Source: Pedobacter fastidiosus
GTDB taxonomy: Bacteria; Bacteroidota; Bacteroidia; Sphingobacteriales; Sphingobacteriaceae
Assembly (NCBI RefSeq): GCF_014306625.1
Contig: NZ_JACRYL010000022.1
Span: 1,399 to 54,402 of the forward strand
Length of the DNA stretch: 53,004 nt
Direction of reading: 5' to 3'
The translations under genes were made by a program, and so were the position numbers. Shown here piece by piece: positions 14,051 through 22,691 of this stretch (its first letter is position 1; each line of letters opens with the position of its first letter). Under the pieces are notes generated by a model, which was not told where the DNA came from, ran no database searches, and worked only from the letters and a program-made list of their open reading frames with translations.

Positions 14051-14614
14051 ATGAAAAAACTTACGATCTATATTCTATCTCTAATTGTTATCGGCTTCGC
14101 CGGATGTAAAAATAAAACCACCATTAACCAAAGTGAGGCTGGAGAAGTAATTACAGATTATTTGAAGGCAAACCCCGAATATAAAACCACTCGCTTTAAT
14201 TTTGGTGAAATGAAATTTAGCAGTACAAGCGATAAGGTTGAATTGGGAAAATATAGAACGCTTGAAAACAAAGGGTTGGTCTCGATAAATTTAAAGGAAG
14301 CAAAAAAGAAGTTTCTCTCTAAAGACAGCAGTTTTGTTTATCAAATTACCTTAACTGATAAAGCTAGTCCGCTGGTTTTAAAGCAAGATAAAGATAAAGC
14401 TACGGTTAGGGTTGTTGAGTATTTATTATCAGATGAAAAGCCTGTAGATTTTTCTCAAGTTAATTCGAGCACAGCAAAAGTTACCGTATCCTTAAAGAAA
14501 GTAAATACCGATTTTGCTCCATTTGATCAGGATGCGAACGAAAACAGCAATTTCATTACAAAAACTTATAAACTAAAGTTGAGTAAAGATGAAGGATGGA
14601 AAGTGCAGAAGTAG
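14051..14614 (+). CDS. Uncharacterised lipoprotein
   Basis: A 187-residue protein with a lipoprotein signal: MKKLTIYILSLIVIGFAGC, lipobox GFAG-C at residue 19. The mature part is hydrophilic, lysine-rich and likely beta-rich. It contains AGEVITDYLKANPEYKTTRF, a start seen in small Bacteroidota lipoproteins that modulate envelope functions, and ends in KTYKLKLSKDEGWKVQK. I do not recognise a named family. A near-consensus -7 box (tatcttta, 14022-14029) lies 21 bp upstream of the ATG. It stands alone and is followed by a hairpin repeat. Confidence 0.7.
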   Translation: MKKLTIYILSLIVIGFAGCKNKTTINQSEAGEVITDYLKANPEYKTTRFNFGEMKFSSTSDKVELGKYRTLENKGLVSINLKEAKKKFLSKDSSFVYQITLTDKASPLVLKQDKDKATVRVVEYLLSDEKPVDFSQVNSSTAKVTVSLKKVNTDFAPFDQDANENSNFITKTYKLKLSKDEGWKVQK

Positions 14615-14627
14615 GTTTAAAGCATGG

Positions 14628-14730
14628 ATTGCCGTTGGCTAAAGCCGAACGGCAATGAAATCGACTATGAACAATAATCGTTTGAAAGCGATGGCTATCT
14701 ATATTCATTGCCGTCAGTTTCAACTGACGG
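14628..14730. repeat. Pair of hairpin repeats (attgccgtt-ggct stem and ccgtcagtt stem)
   Basis: The first hairpin (14628-14656) pairs attgccgttggct with agccgaacggcaat, with one bulged base. The second (14711-14730) pairs ccgtcagtt with aactgacgg around a 2-nt loop. A related word, ccgtcagctgaagcagacgg, recurs at 19908-19927. These look like short dispersed palindromes; the first may terminate the lipoprotein gene. Confidence 0.65.
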
Positions 14731-15067
14731 AGTAAATAAATACATTAGGCTTTAGCCAAAATTGGCGCTTTGCAAACTGTTTTTTTTGCAGTTTCATGAT
14801 TTTCTAAACCCTACAGCCGCGAAAATACTTTTTGTTTGCAATAACCTTAAACATGATAGAAACCAACAAAAAGATTGTAGCAAATGGCGGGAACAAACAT
14901 TAATTTTTGTTCAGGCATTGCTTTCCGAATAAATGAAATTCTTCGAGATGGCACTCAAACGTTTGACCTCAAACTAACACTTAAAATCTACCATTTTTGT
15001 CGCTTTTAAACATAAATAAGACACCTTTTTTACATTGATTTATAGTAAAATACAGGTTCGTTTTTCT
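14731..15067. other. Long leader/intergenic region upstream of gcvP
   Basis: No gene is supported here. The only frames are under 20 codons. The stretch is AT-rich, with a weak inverted repeat gaacaaa/tttgttc around 14890-14915. I looked for a glycine-riboswitch-like pair of GC-rich stems and saw none. Confidence 0.5.
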
Positions 15068-15075
15068 TACCTTTG
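15068..15075 (+). promoter_or_regulatory. -7 promoter box (TAccTTTG) for gcvP
   Basis: tacctttg matches TAnnTTTG and lies 23 bp before the gcvP ATG, a common leader length in this phylum. Confidence 0.6.
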
Positions 15076-15098
15076 CGGCATCTTATTATTCACACCGC

Positions 15099-17975
15099 AT
15101 GAGCTTAAATATCCACTACAAAGAAGAGTTTCAAAACCGACATATTGCGCCAAATCAGGAAGATACTGAGGCGATGTTGCAAGCCGTTGGCGTAAATTCG
15201 ATTGACGAATTAATTGAACAAACTGTACCGGCAACAATTAGGTTAAAACAGCCTTTGAATTTGCCTGCAGCGAAATCAGAAACCGAATATCTTAACGCTT
15301 TAAAACAAACTTCTTTGTTGAATAAAGTTTTCAAAAGCTTTATTGGTCAAGGTTATTACGACACGATTACGCCCGGCGTAATTTTGCGTAACGTATTCGA
15401 AAATCCGGGATGGTACACGCAGTACACGCCATATCAGGCAGAAATTGCTCAAGGCCGTTTACAGGCTTTGTTAAATTTCCAAACCATGGTAATCGATTTA
15501 ACCGGAATGGAAATCGCTAATGCGTCACTTTTAGATGAGGGTACAGCTGCGGCTGAGGCGATGTTTATGCAGTACAGCACTCGAAAAAACCAAGCAGCGA
15601 AAAAATATTTCGTGTCGGAATTGGTTTTTGCTCAAACCACAGATATCTTAAAAACCCGTGCTAATCCTTATGGTATTGAACTGGTAATTGGAAGCCATTT
15701 GGATTTCGTAGCTACTGAAGATTTCTTCGGAGCGATTGTTCAATATCCTGCAGGTAATGGTGAAGTTTTCGATTATAAAAACTTCGCATCAGAACTTCAT
15801 AATCAAAATATTAAATTAACCGTTGCAGCTGATATTTTAAGCTTAACCTTATTATCGCCTCCGGGCGAGTGGGGTGCAGATATCGTAGTGGGTACAACTC
15901 AACGTTTCGGGATTCCGATGGGTTTTGGTGGACCACACGCAGCATTTTTTGCCACTAAAGATGAATACAAACGTTCAATCCCAGGTCGTATTATTGGAGT
16001 AACCATCGATAGTCATGGCGATTACGCTTTACGGATGGCTTTGCAAACCCGCGAGCAACATATCCGTAGAGATAAAGCGACTTCAAACATTTGTACTGCA
16101 CAGGCATTATTGGCTATTATGGCTGGTTTCTATGCAGCTTACCATGGTCCGAAAGGATTAAAAGCAATTGCAGAACGAACTCACGGTTTGGCTGTAAGCT
16201 TAGCCAGCACCTTAAAAGGCCTAGGTTTCGAACAATTAAGTTCTGTTTATTTCGATACGATTCGTTTCGAATTAGGCGATTTAAAAGGTGGGATTCAATC
16301 TGGTTGTATCGATAACGAAATCAACTTAAATTATACAGGAAGTGTAGCAACCATCTCTTTTGATGAAACCAGCACTTTTGAAGATGTTGCTTTAATCTCT
16401 AAAATCTTTGCAAAAGTTAAAGCAATTGCTGCTGATGAAGTTGAGGTTGTAGATAATGTTGAAACGGTTATTCCTGCAGAATTACAACGTACCTCAGCTT
16501 ATTTAACACACCCAATTTTTAATTCGCACCATTCAGAACATGAAATGTTGCGTTATATTAAGTCTTTAGAAGCAAAAGATTTATCGCTTTGCCACTCGAT
16601 GATTGCTCTGGGTAGCTGTACCATGAAATTAAATGCAACAGCAGAAATGATTCCAGTTACTTGGTCTCACTTCGGTCGCATTCACCCGTTTGCTCCAGCC
16701 GATCAAGTATTAGGATATTACTCGGTTTTTAACGAGTTGGATAAATGGTTAAGTGAAATTACCGGTTTTGCAGCAATGAGTTTACAGCCAAATGCTGGTG
16801 CGCAAGGCGAGTATGCTGGTTTAATGGTTATTCGTGCTTATCACCACGATAGAGGTGATTTCCACCGTAACGTAGCTTTGATTCCTGCTTCTGCACACGG
16901 TACAAACCCTGCTTCTGCAGCAATGGCCGATATGAAAATCGTTGTCGTAAAATCTTTAGAAAACGGTAACATCGATGTTGAAGATTTAAAAGCAAAAGCA
17001 GAATTACATAAAGACAATTTATCGTGTTTGATGGTGACATATCCATCTACGCACGGTGTATTTGAAGAAAGCATTATCGAAATTTGTGAAACGATTCACG
17101 CCAACGGCGGACAAGTTTACATGGATGGTGCGAACATGAATGCACAGGTTGGTTTAACAAGCCCAGCTAATATTGGTGCGGATGTTTGCCATTTAAACTT
17201 GCACAAAACTTTCTGTATTCCTCACGGTGGTGGCGGTCCTGGTATGGGTCCAATCGGTGTGGCAAAACATTTGGTACCTTATCTTCCTGGTCATGCTGTG
17301 GTTGATATCGATAAGGGAAAATCAATTTCTGCAGTTTCATCTGCACCTTGGGGTTCTGCGTCTATCTTGATTATTTCTCATGCTTACATCGCAATGATGG
17401 GTGCTGAGGGATTAACTAACGCTACTAAATACGCAATTTTAAACGCAAACTACATGAAAGCTCGTTTGGAGCAACACTATCCGGTGCTTTATTCAGGCGC
17501 TCAAGGTCGTTGTGCACATGAGATGATTTTAGATTGCCGTTCATTTAAAGCCTTTGGAATCGAAGTAACGGATATCGCAAAACGTTTAATGGATTACGGT
17601 TTCCATGCACCGACGGTTTCGTTCCCAGTTGCAGGAACTTTAATGGTTGAGCCTACAGAATCTGAGCCTAAACACGAGTTAGACCGTTTCTGTGATGCGT
17701 TAATCGCCATTAAAAATGAAATTACCGAAGTAGAAAACGGTACTTTAGATAAAGTTGATAATCCATTAAAAAATGCACCGCATACGGTTTCCGTAATCAC
17801 TGCGAACGAATGGGATCATGCTTACAGCCGTCAAACTGCTGCGTTCCCGCTTCCTTATGTGTTAGAGCGCAAGTTCTGGCCATCAGTTGGTCGTGTTAAC
17901 GATAGCCATGGAGATAGATCATTGATCTGTGCGTGTCCTCCAGTTGAAAGTTATTTAGAAGAAATAGTTCCTTAA
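15099..17975 (+). CDS. gcvP: Glycine dehydrogenase (aminomethyl-transferring), P protein of the glycine cleavage system
   Basis: GcvP decarboxylates glycine with PLP and passes the aminomethyl group to the lipoyl arm of the H protein. At 958 residues it is the fused two-domain form. The N-terminal half has QNRHIAPNQEDTEAML, GYYDTITPGVILRNVFENPG and QAEIAQGRLQALLNFQ; the C-terminal half has SHHSEHEMLRYIKSLEAKDL, LGSCTMKLNATAEM, SLQPNAGAQGEYAGL and the PLP-lysine segment LNLHKTFCIPHGGGGPGMGP near residues 700-720. The partner genes gcvT and gcvH are not in this window, as is usual in this phylum, where they are scattered. Codon use is optimised, and a strong terminator follows, so it is expressed on its own. 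Confidence 0.98.
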   Translation: MSLNIHYKEEFQNRHIAPNQEDTEAMLQAVGVNSIDELIEQTVPATIRLKQPLNLPAAKSETEYLNALKQTSLLNKVFKSFIGQGYYDTITPGVILRNVFENPGWYTQYTPYQAEIAQGRLQALLNFQTMVIDLTGMEIANASLLDEGTAAAEAMFMQYSTRKNQAAKKYFVSELVFAQTTDILKTRANPYGIELVIGSHLDFVATEDFFGAIVQYPAGNGEVFDYKNFASELHNQNIKLTVAADILSLTLLSPPGEWGADIVVGTTQRFGIPMGFGGPHAAFFATKDEYKRSIPGRIIGVTIDSHGDYALRMALQTREQHIRRDKATSNICTAQALLAIMAGFYAAYHGPKGLKAIAERTHGLAVSLASTLKGLGFEQLSSVYFDTIRFELGDLKGGIQSGCIDNEINLNYTGSVATISFDETSTFEDVALISKIFAKVKAIAADEVEVVDNVETVIPAELQRTSAYLTHPIFNSHHSEHEMLRYIKSLEAKDLSLCHSMIALGSCTMKLNATAEMIPVTWSHFGRIHPFAPADQVLGYYSVFNELDKWLSEITGFAAMSLQPNAGAQGEYAGLMVIRAYHHDRGDFHRNVALIPASAHGTNPASAAMADMKIVVVKSLENGNIDVEDLKAKAELHKDNLSCLMVTYPSTHGVFEESIIEICETIHANGGQVYMDGANMNAQVGLTSPANIGADVCHLNLHKTFCIPHGGGGPGMGPIGVAKHLVPYLPGHAVVDIDKGKSISAVSSAPWGSASILIISHAYIAMMGAEGLTNATKYAILNANYMKARLEQHYPVLYSGAQGRCAHEMILDCRSFKAFGIEVTDIAKRLMDYGFHAPTVSFPVAGTLMVEPTESEPKHELDRFCDALIAIKNEITEVENGTLDKVDNPLKNAPHTVSVITANEWDHAYSRQTAAFPLPYVLERKFWPSVGRVNDSHGDRSLICACPPVESYLEEIVP

Positions 17976-18036
17976 AGATTCTTTTTGTCCGTCTTTGCGA
18001 AGGGGCACGACGAAGCAATCTAATTAGATAAATTAT

Positions 18037-18084
18037 CTGCAAGTTTTATGAAGTCATTTCATAAAATCTTGCAGTTTTTTTTTT
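18037..18084 (+). terminator. Intrinsic terminator of gcvP
   Basis: ctgcaag-ttttatgaa pairs with ttcataaaa-cttgcag (16-17 bp with one small mismatch, 4-nt loop), followed by ten or more T. It is 62 bp after the stop codon and is the strongest terminator in the first half of the window. Confidence 0.85.
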
Positions 18085-18086
18085 GG

Positions 18087-18182
18087 CCGTCATTTCGAGC
18101 GAAGCGGAGAAATGTTTGTTATTAGAAACTCGTATTTAAAGATTTCTCCGTTTCACTGCGTTCCAGTCGAAAGGACGACTTT
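18087..18182. repeat. 96-bp dispersed repeat, copy 1 of a tandem pair
   Basis: It begins ccgtcatttcgagcgaagcg, continues with gagaaat, and ends with tttctccgtttcactgcgtt and ccagtcgaaaggacgacttt. The outer parts are complementary (gagaaat with atttctc; ttcgagcg with the end), so it can fold into a long hairpin. A second copy of the same length lies at 18220-18315. Confidence 0.8.
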
Positions 18183-18219
18183 GTGAATTCATTTTCATAA
18201 AAGCGTATAGATTTTTGTG

Positions 18220-18315
18220 CCGTCATTTCGAGCGAGGCCGAGAAGTCTTTGTAGTTAGAAGACCATATTTAAAGATTTCTCCGTTTCACTGCGTTTCAGT
18301 CGAAAGGACGACTTT
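18220..18315. repeat. 96-bp dispersed repeat, copy 2 of a tandem pair
   Basis: Starts ccgtcatttcgagcgaggcc and ends gcgtttcagtcgaaaggacg-acttt, the same length as copy 1, with roughly ten substitutions concentrated in the first half. The spacing from copy 1 is 133 bp. It ends 25 bp before the stop of the convergent VOC gene. Confidence 0.8.
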
Positions 18316-18340
18316 CTATCTAAATCTTTTCCCAATTTGC

Positions 18341-18703
18341 TTAATAAAATGACCCAAAATGCCACAATATTCCAGATGGATCATGAAGAAAACACTCTCT
18401 TCCCCAAGATTCATCTCTTATGGCTGTTAACTTTACGTTTTCGTATTTAGCTGGTAAATCTAATTCCAAAAGTTCGTTGTAAAAGCGACTCACATCATCA
18501 ACTTCCATAAAAATCATGGTGTTATCAATCCAGTCTTTTACATACGCTTTCTGCAAATAAAAGGCTAGGTCGCCTGTTTTAAAAACGGACATACTATCAC
18601 CTAACGTTACTTCTTCGAAACCTAGGTCTCGATAGAAATTTCTTGATTGTTCAAAGTCTTTAGCCCCAATAAATGGCCGAATTGATTTTGCGTTGTGTTT
18701 CAT
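18341..18703 (-). CDS. VOC-family (glyoxalase / bleomycin-resistance-like) protein
   Basis: A 120-residue protein of the vicinal-oxygen-chelate fold, with two beta-alpha-beta-beta-beta repeats. The first has IRPFIGAKDFEQSRNFYRDL followed by GFEEV; the second has MIFMEVDDVSRFYNELLELD and ends in ECFLHDPSGILWHFGSFY, the 'DP.G..w.f' strand typical of the family. Such proteins may be metalloenzymes or binding proteins for small hydrophobic compounds; the metal ligands are not certain. I start at 18703 (MKHNAKSIRPFIGA); the frame extends 16 codons upstream but that part is lysine/threonine junk. Confidence 0.8.
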   Translation of the reverse strand: MKHNAKSIRPFIGAKDFEQSRNFYRDLGFEEVTLGDSMSVFKTGDLAFYLQKAYVKDWIDNTMIFMEVDDVSRFYNELLELDLPAKYENVKLTAIRDESWGRECFLHDPSGILWHFGSFY

Positions 18704-18995
18704 ATCTGTAGTTTTTTTGAAAATAAATTCCTTTGGTTTGTGTTTAAGCAACCTCTAATAGCAATACAATCTTAATTAATTAAACGGGATTGAAGTGGTA
18801 TCTTCCGATTTTTCTTCGGGAATTTAACAAAAAGCCCGACTTACTTTAATCCTTGCTACGGATTTCGCTTTACTAATTCATTTAATAGCAATTAAACCTC
18901 TGTTGTTTTTCCATGTCAATAGAACGAAATTAAATAAATCCGATTATTTTTGAAAAACTTAACATAGGTCAATAACAAAGGGTCAACCTTAATTA
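18704..18995. other. Intergenic region with a partial dispersed repeat
   Basis: No gene is seen. The stretch 18783-18870 (aaacgggattgaagtggtat, cttccgatttttcttcggga, agcccgacttactttaatcc) looks like a decayed intergenic repeat: atcttccgat/atcggaa-type and cgggctttt-type words recur in palindromic form. Divergent promoters for the VOC and yceI genes must lie here. Confidence 0.4.
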
Positions 18996-19003
18996 TATCT
19001 TTG
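18996..19003 (+). promoter_or_regulatory. -7 promoter box (TAtcTTTG) for the YceI gene
   Basis: tatctttg fits TAnnTTTG and is 24 bp before the ATG at 19028. It rules out a start at the upstream TTG (19001), which lies inside the promoter. Confidence 0.65.
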
Positions 19004-19027
19004 TATCATAAATTTAAAAACCAGAAA

Positions 19028-19615
19028 ATGAAATTAAAAATTAGCTCAATTTTTTTATTAGTGGCAGTTGTCGCATTGTCAGCTTTTAAAAACCCTACTA
19101 AACCAGTAACTTATACTGTAGATGCTTCAAAATCTACAATTACTTGGGTTGGTAAAAAAGTAACAGGATCACACAACGGAACAATCACTTTAAAATCAGG
19201 TACATTAAACGTTAACGGTAAAAATGTAACAGGTGGTGGTTTCATCATCGATATGACTTCAATTAAAGATGCTGATGGAAGCGCAAAATTAGAAGGTCAC
19301 TTAAAAGCAGATGATTTCTTTGGTGCAGAGAAATTCCCAACTTCAAACTTTGTAATTACTAAAGTTGCCGGTTCAGGTGCAAACGTAACGGTTACAGGTA
19401 ACTTAACGATTAAAGGTATTACCAAACCATTAACTTTTCCTGCAACTGTGGCAGTAAATGCTGATGGAACAATTACTGCAACTGCAGCTAAAATTGTAGT
19501 AGACAGAACTAAATATGACATTAAATATGGTTCAAAATCATTCTTCGAAAGCATTGGCGACAAAGCAATCTATGATGAATTCGAACTTGCAGTGAAATTA
19601 GTAGCTAAAAAATAA
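19028..19615 (+). CDS. YceI-family periplasmic lipid-binding protein
   Basis: A 195-residue secreted protein: signal peptide MKLKISSIFLLVAVVALSAF, then the YceI lipocalin-like barrel. The family opening YTVDASKSTITWVGKKVTGSHNG... is clear, followed by GGGFIIDMTSIKD, LKADDFFGAEKFPTSNFVIT (the YceI 'H...dFFd...yP...f' region), VTGNLTIKGITKPLTF and the final RTKYDIKYGSKSFFESIGD with DEFEL. YceI proteins bind polyisoprenoid or fatty-acid-type lipids and are tied to stress or redox functions. It has a perfect promoter box, a 24-bp gap to the ATG and a terminator, so it is a single-gene unit with optimised codons. Confidence 0.95.
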   Translation: MKLKISSIFLLVAVVALSAFKNPTKPVTYTVDASKSTITWVGKKVTGSHNGTITLKSGTLNVNGKNVTGGGFIIDMTSIKDADGSAKLEGHLKADDFFGAEKFPTSNFVITKVAGSGANVTVTGNLTIKGITKPLTFPATVAVNADGTITATAAKIVVDRTKYDIKYGSKSFFESIGDKAIYDEFELAVKLVAKK

Positions 19616-19649
19616 ACCCAATCCTCCTCTGAAATGGAGGGCTAATAAT

Positions 19650-19680
19650 AAAGGTTTGCTCATTGGGCAAACCTTTTTTT
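19650..19680 (+). terminator. Intrinsic terminator after yceI
   Basis: aaaggtttgc pairs with gcaaaccttt around a 7-8 nt loop (tcattgg), followed by seven T. It is 35 bp after the stop. Confidence 0.85.
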
Positions 19681-20060
19681 GTTTCCCATTGTTGCGAGCT
19701 GAGAAGCAATGTTAATACGCTTGCGATGAAGTTATGATTATAAAATTTTTGGAAAGCAATGGCAGTTCAATAATTAAAGTTTGCTCCCGCTATTCGTTAT
19801 AGCTCCGATAGAAAAAATCGGAGGCTGTCACTACTATCGGGTTTATATACTTCTGATCAATAAGAAAAAATGGCTGTAATTGCAGGGTTTCTAGGTTAAT
19901 TTACCCTCCGTCAGCTGAAGCAGACGGCAAAGGATGTAGCTATGGCACTGGCGAAATATTTTTGCGACGGGTTAGTTTTATTGCCGTAGACTCCAGTCAA
20001 CGTTGTAGAGATAAAATGGGTTTTAAACTTTAGTCTTTTACACCATCAAGCTAACCTTCT
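19681..20060. other. Intergenic region with palindromic repeats
   Basis: No gene is seen. It holds a palindrome around 19806-19823 (ctccgatag/aaaaaatcggag), the word gtcactactatcgggtttat that resembles common intergenic repeats of Pedobacter-type genomes, and a hairpin ccgtc...gacgg at 19908-19927 related to the one at 14711-14730. Confidence 0.45.
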
Positions 20061-20828
20061 TTATCTAATCCTAAATCCGCCTTCAACAGCATCTACAAAA
20101 CCTGTTGCAGCACTTTTGCCATGATAAAATAAACATTCCCAATTTTCTTCGGCAGCTCTTTTCCCAAATTCTTTGCGCAATTCCATCGCCTTGCGACCAT
20201 CAAAATCATATTTGGCAATAAAATTCTTCACCAATTCCTCGGGCTCAGGTAAAACATCTCCACCGAAAAAGACTTTCTGATTATTTTCTGTTAGCAAAAA
20301 AACCTGATGATTTGGACAATGTGCGCCAGTAAATTCGAAAGCAATGGTTTCATTTAAACTTCCATCACCTTCAACAAATTTCAACTGGGCATTGCGTTGT
20401 AGGTGCTCAAAAATATCGGTATGGTATGAAGTGGAAGTACTGCTAAACGCGGTTTCCCATTCGCCACGATTAATAATATATTCGGCATCTGGAAAACTTA
20501 AATCTACTTTGCCGTTCTCAAGTTTGTGAATCATGCCTCCAGAATGGTCATAATGTAAATGCGACATTAAAACCTTGGTTATATCCGTTGGGTCGAAACC
20601 AGCATTACGGATATTCTTATGCAATATTAATTCGCCTTGTTCATCGCTGAAGCCCAAACCGGTATCAAATAATACCAGATCATTATTCAGCTCAACCAAA
20701 AAAGGCTGAACATTAATAAATAGAGAGGCAGGTCTATCTTTAAAACTATGAATTGTTGAATCAAAAGGAACAAATTTTTTCGTTGCATCAACAGAATAGG
20801 TTCCTTCGAATAAGGTATGAACTTGCAC
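20061..20828 (-). CDS. MBL-fold metallo-hydrolase
   Basis: A 255-residue cytoplasmic protein of the metallo-beta-lactamase fold. The metal-binding motif is HLHYDHSGG near residues 89-97, the earlier strand is NDLVLFDTGLGF, and further ligands are AHCPNHQVFLL, FFGGDVLPEP and FYHGKSA at the end. This pattern fits the quorum-quenching-lactonase/alkylsulfatase-like branch that hydrolyses small esters or lactones; the exact substrate is unknown. The start is GTG at 20828: no in-frame ATG precedes the fold, and the divergent recJ promoter region begins right after. Base use is ordinary for the window. Confidence 0.85.
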   Translation of the reverse strand: MQVHTLFEGTYSVDATKKFVPFDSTIHSFKDRPASLFINVQPFLVELNNDLVLFDTGLGFSDEQGELILHKNIRNAGFDPTDITKVLMSHLHYDHSGGMIHKLENGKVDLSFPDAEYIINRGEWETAFSSTSTSYHTDIFEHLQRNAQLKFVEGDGSLNETIAFEFTGAHCPNHQVFLLTENNQKVFFGGDVLPEPEELVKNFIAKYDFDGRKAMELRKEFGKRAAEENWECLFYHGKSAATGFVDAVEGGFRIR

Positions 20829-20880
20829 TGTACAGGGGATTAAAATTAAAATGTATATTTACTGTTCGGAAACAAAGATA

Positions 20881-22581
20881 ATGGAAAAAAGATGGGTGCA
20901 GGCATCAAATTGCAATGATGATACCATAACAACAATAGCAGAACAACTCAATATAGATCGCTCACTTGCTCAAATATTAGTACAAAGAAACATTTGCGAT
21001 TATGATCAGGCAAAGGATTTTTTCAGACCAGATTTAGATCATCTTCACGATCCTTTTTTAATGAAGGATATGGATGTCGCGATTGAAAGAATTGAAAAAG
21101 CATTAGCTTCTCACGAGAAAATAATGATTTATGGAGATTATGATGTAGATGGAACAACCTCTGTTGCATTGGCTTACAGTTTCTTTTCTCAGCTTACAGA
21201 AAATATAGAATATTATATTCCAGATCGCTATTTAGAAGGCTACGGAATTTCGACAGCAGGCATAGATTATGCCAACGAAAATGGATTTTCTTTAATTATC
21301 GCCTTAGATTGTGGTATAAAATCAATCGATAAAATTGATTATGCCAATACTTTTGGAATCGATTTTATCATTTGCGATCACCATTTACCTGGCGATGAAT
21401 TACCAAAAGCCGTTGCTGTTTTAGATCCTAAGCGAAGCGATTGCGACTATCCGTTTAAGGAATTGGCAGGTTGCGGAATTGGTTTTAAACTGGCGCAAGC
21501 TTATGCTCAAAAACATGATTTGCCCAAAGATACCTACTTGCAATATTTGGATTTAGTGATGGTGAGTATCGCTGCGGATATTGTTCCAGTTGTAGGAGAG
21601 AATAGAATTCTTTCTTATCATGGTTTAAAAAAATTAAACAATAATCCATGTGAAGGCCTAAGAGCATTAATGGAAGTTTCGGGCAAAAGAGAAACCTATA
21701 CATTAACTGATGTTGTGTTTACCTTGGGTCCGCGGATAAATGCTGCGGGCAGAATAGACCATGCAAAACATGCCGTGGCCATGTTGCTTTGCCAGATAGA
21801 TGGAAACTCCGCTGAACAAAGTGAATCTATTAACTTAAAAAATACAGAGCGTAAAACTTATGATCAGGATATAACTAGAGAAGCTTTGGCCTTAATTGGC
21901 GAAAGCGATATTCTCATCAATAAGAAAACAACAGTTGTTTTTAATGAAAATTGGCATAAGGGCGTAATCGGAATTGTAGCCTCACGGTTAACCGAAAAAT
22001 ATTACCGCCCAACCATCGTTCTAACCAAATCAAATGGTGTAGTTGCCGGTTCATGCCGATCTGTTGTAGGTTTCGATTTATATGAAGCACTAAGTGGTTG
22101 TGCCGAATTATTGGATCAATATGGCGGCCATAAGTTTGCAGCCGGCTTAACCATGCAACAACATAATGTGGAAGCGCTTGCAGATAAATTTGAAGAAATT
22201 GTTTCAGCAACCATAACTGAAGAGCTTTTAACGCCAATGATTAAAATTGATTCAGAGATTGAACTTGCTCAAATTGATGGAAAATTTCATCATGTTCTGG
22301 CTCAAATGGGGCCTTTCGGACCAGAGAATATGGCGCCAATTTTTGTTACACACAATGTATATTTGGCACAACACGCAATGGTGGTTGGAGCAAATCATTT
22401 AAAAGTTAATATAAAACAACAAAATTCGACTATTTTTGAAGGCATTGCATTTGGCTTAGCAGAATTTGAAAATCTTTTGCAACCAAAAGCTCCGTTTTCT
22501 GTTTGTTATACGATAGAAGAAAACGTTTGGAGAGATAAAAAACGTTTGCAATTGAATATTAAAGGAATAAAAGTTAATTAA
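20881..22581 (+). CDS. recJ: Single-stranded-DNA-specific exonuclease RecJ
   Basis: RecJ digests single-stranded DNA 5' to 3' in recombination and mismatch repair. The 566-residue protein has the DHH-family motifs in order: YGDYDVDGTTS near 85-95 (motif I), ALDCGIKS, CDHHLPGDELP near 164-174 (the DHH motif III), LAGCGIGFKLAQA, LGPRINAAGRIDHAKHAV, then the DHHA1 domain with WHKGVIGIVASRL and GSCRSVVGFDLYEAL...GGHKFAAGLTM, and a C-terminal OB fold. I use the ATG at 20881 (MEKRWVQASN), the usual Bacteroidota start; the ATG at 20851 adds ten unusual residues and lies in the promoter region. Together with lptB and GH3 it forms a same-strand run. Confidence 0.95.
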   Translation: MEKRWVQASNCNDDTITTIAEQLNIDRSLAQILVQRNICDYDQAKDFFRPDLDHLHDPFLMKDMDVAIERIEKALASHEKIMIYGDYDVDGTTSVALAYSFFSQLTENIEYYIPDRYLEGYGISTAGIDYANENGFSLIIALDCGIKSIDKIDYANTFGIDFIICDHHLPGDELPKAVAVLDPKRSDCDYPFKELAGCGIGFKLAQAYAQKHDLPKDTYLQYLDLVMVSIAADIVPVVGENRILSYHGLKKLNNNPCEGLRALMEVSGKRETYTLTDVVFTLGPRINAAGRIDHAKHAVAMLLCQIDGNSAEQSESINLKNTERKTYDQDITREALALIGESDILINKKTTVVFNENWHKGVIGIVASRLTEKYYRPTIVLTKSNGVVAGSCRSVVGFDLYEALSGCAELLDQYGGHKFAAGLTMQQHNVEALADKFEEIVSATITEELLTPMIKIDSEIELAQIDGKFHHVLAQMGPFGPENMAPIFVTHNVYLAQHAMVVGANHLKVNIKQQNSTIFEGIAFGLAEFENLLQPKAPFSVCYTIEENVWRDKKRLQLNIKGIKVN

Positions 22582-22593
22582 TAAACTTTTAAT

Positions 22594-22626
22594 AAACCTC
22601 GTAGGTTTTTAAAACCAACGAGGTTT
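22594..22626. repeat. Hairpin (aaacctcgt/acgaggttt) between recJ and lptB
   Basis: The outer arms of 9 bp are perfect and inner arms ggtttt/aaaacc continue the stem with only single mismatches. No T-run follows on the plus strand, so it looks more like a short dispersed palindrome or a weak terminator than a strong one. Confidence 0.6.
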
Positions 22627-22691
22627 GAAGTTAAAATATAGGATTGGATTTACAGTAATCGTAAGTCGTAAATCAAAAATCGTAAATAAGA

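Noticed and set aside
14731..15098. Glycine riboswitch ahead of gcvP
   Set aside because: No paired GC-rich aptamer stems and no terminator before gcvP. The gene has an ordinary TAccTTTG promoter 23 bp from the ATG.
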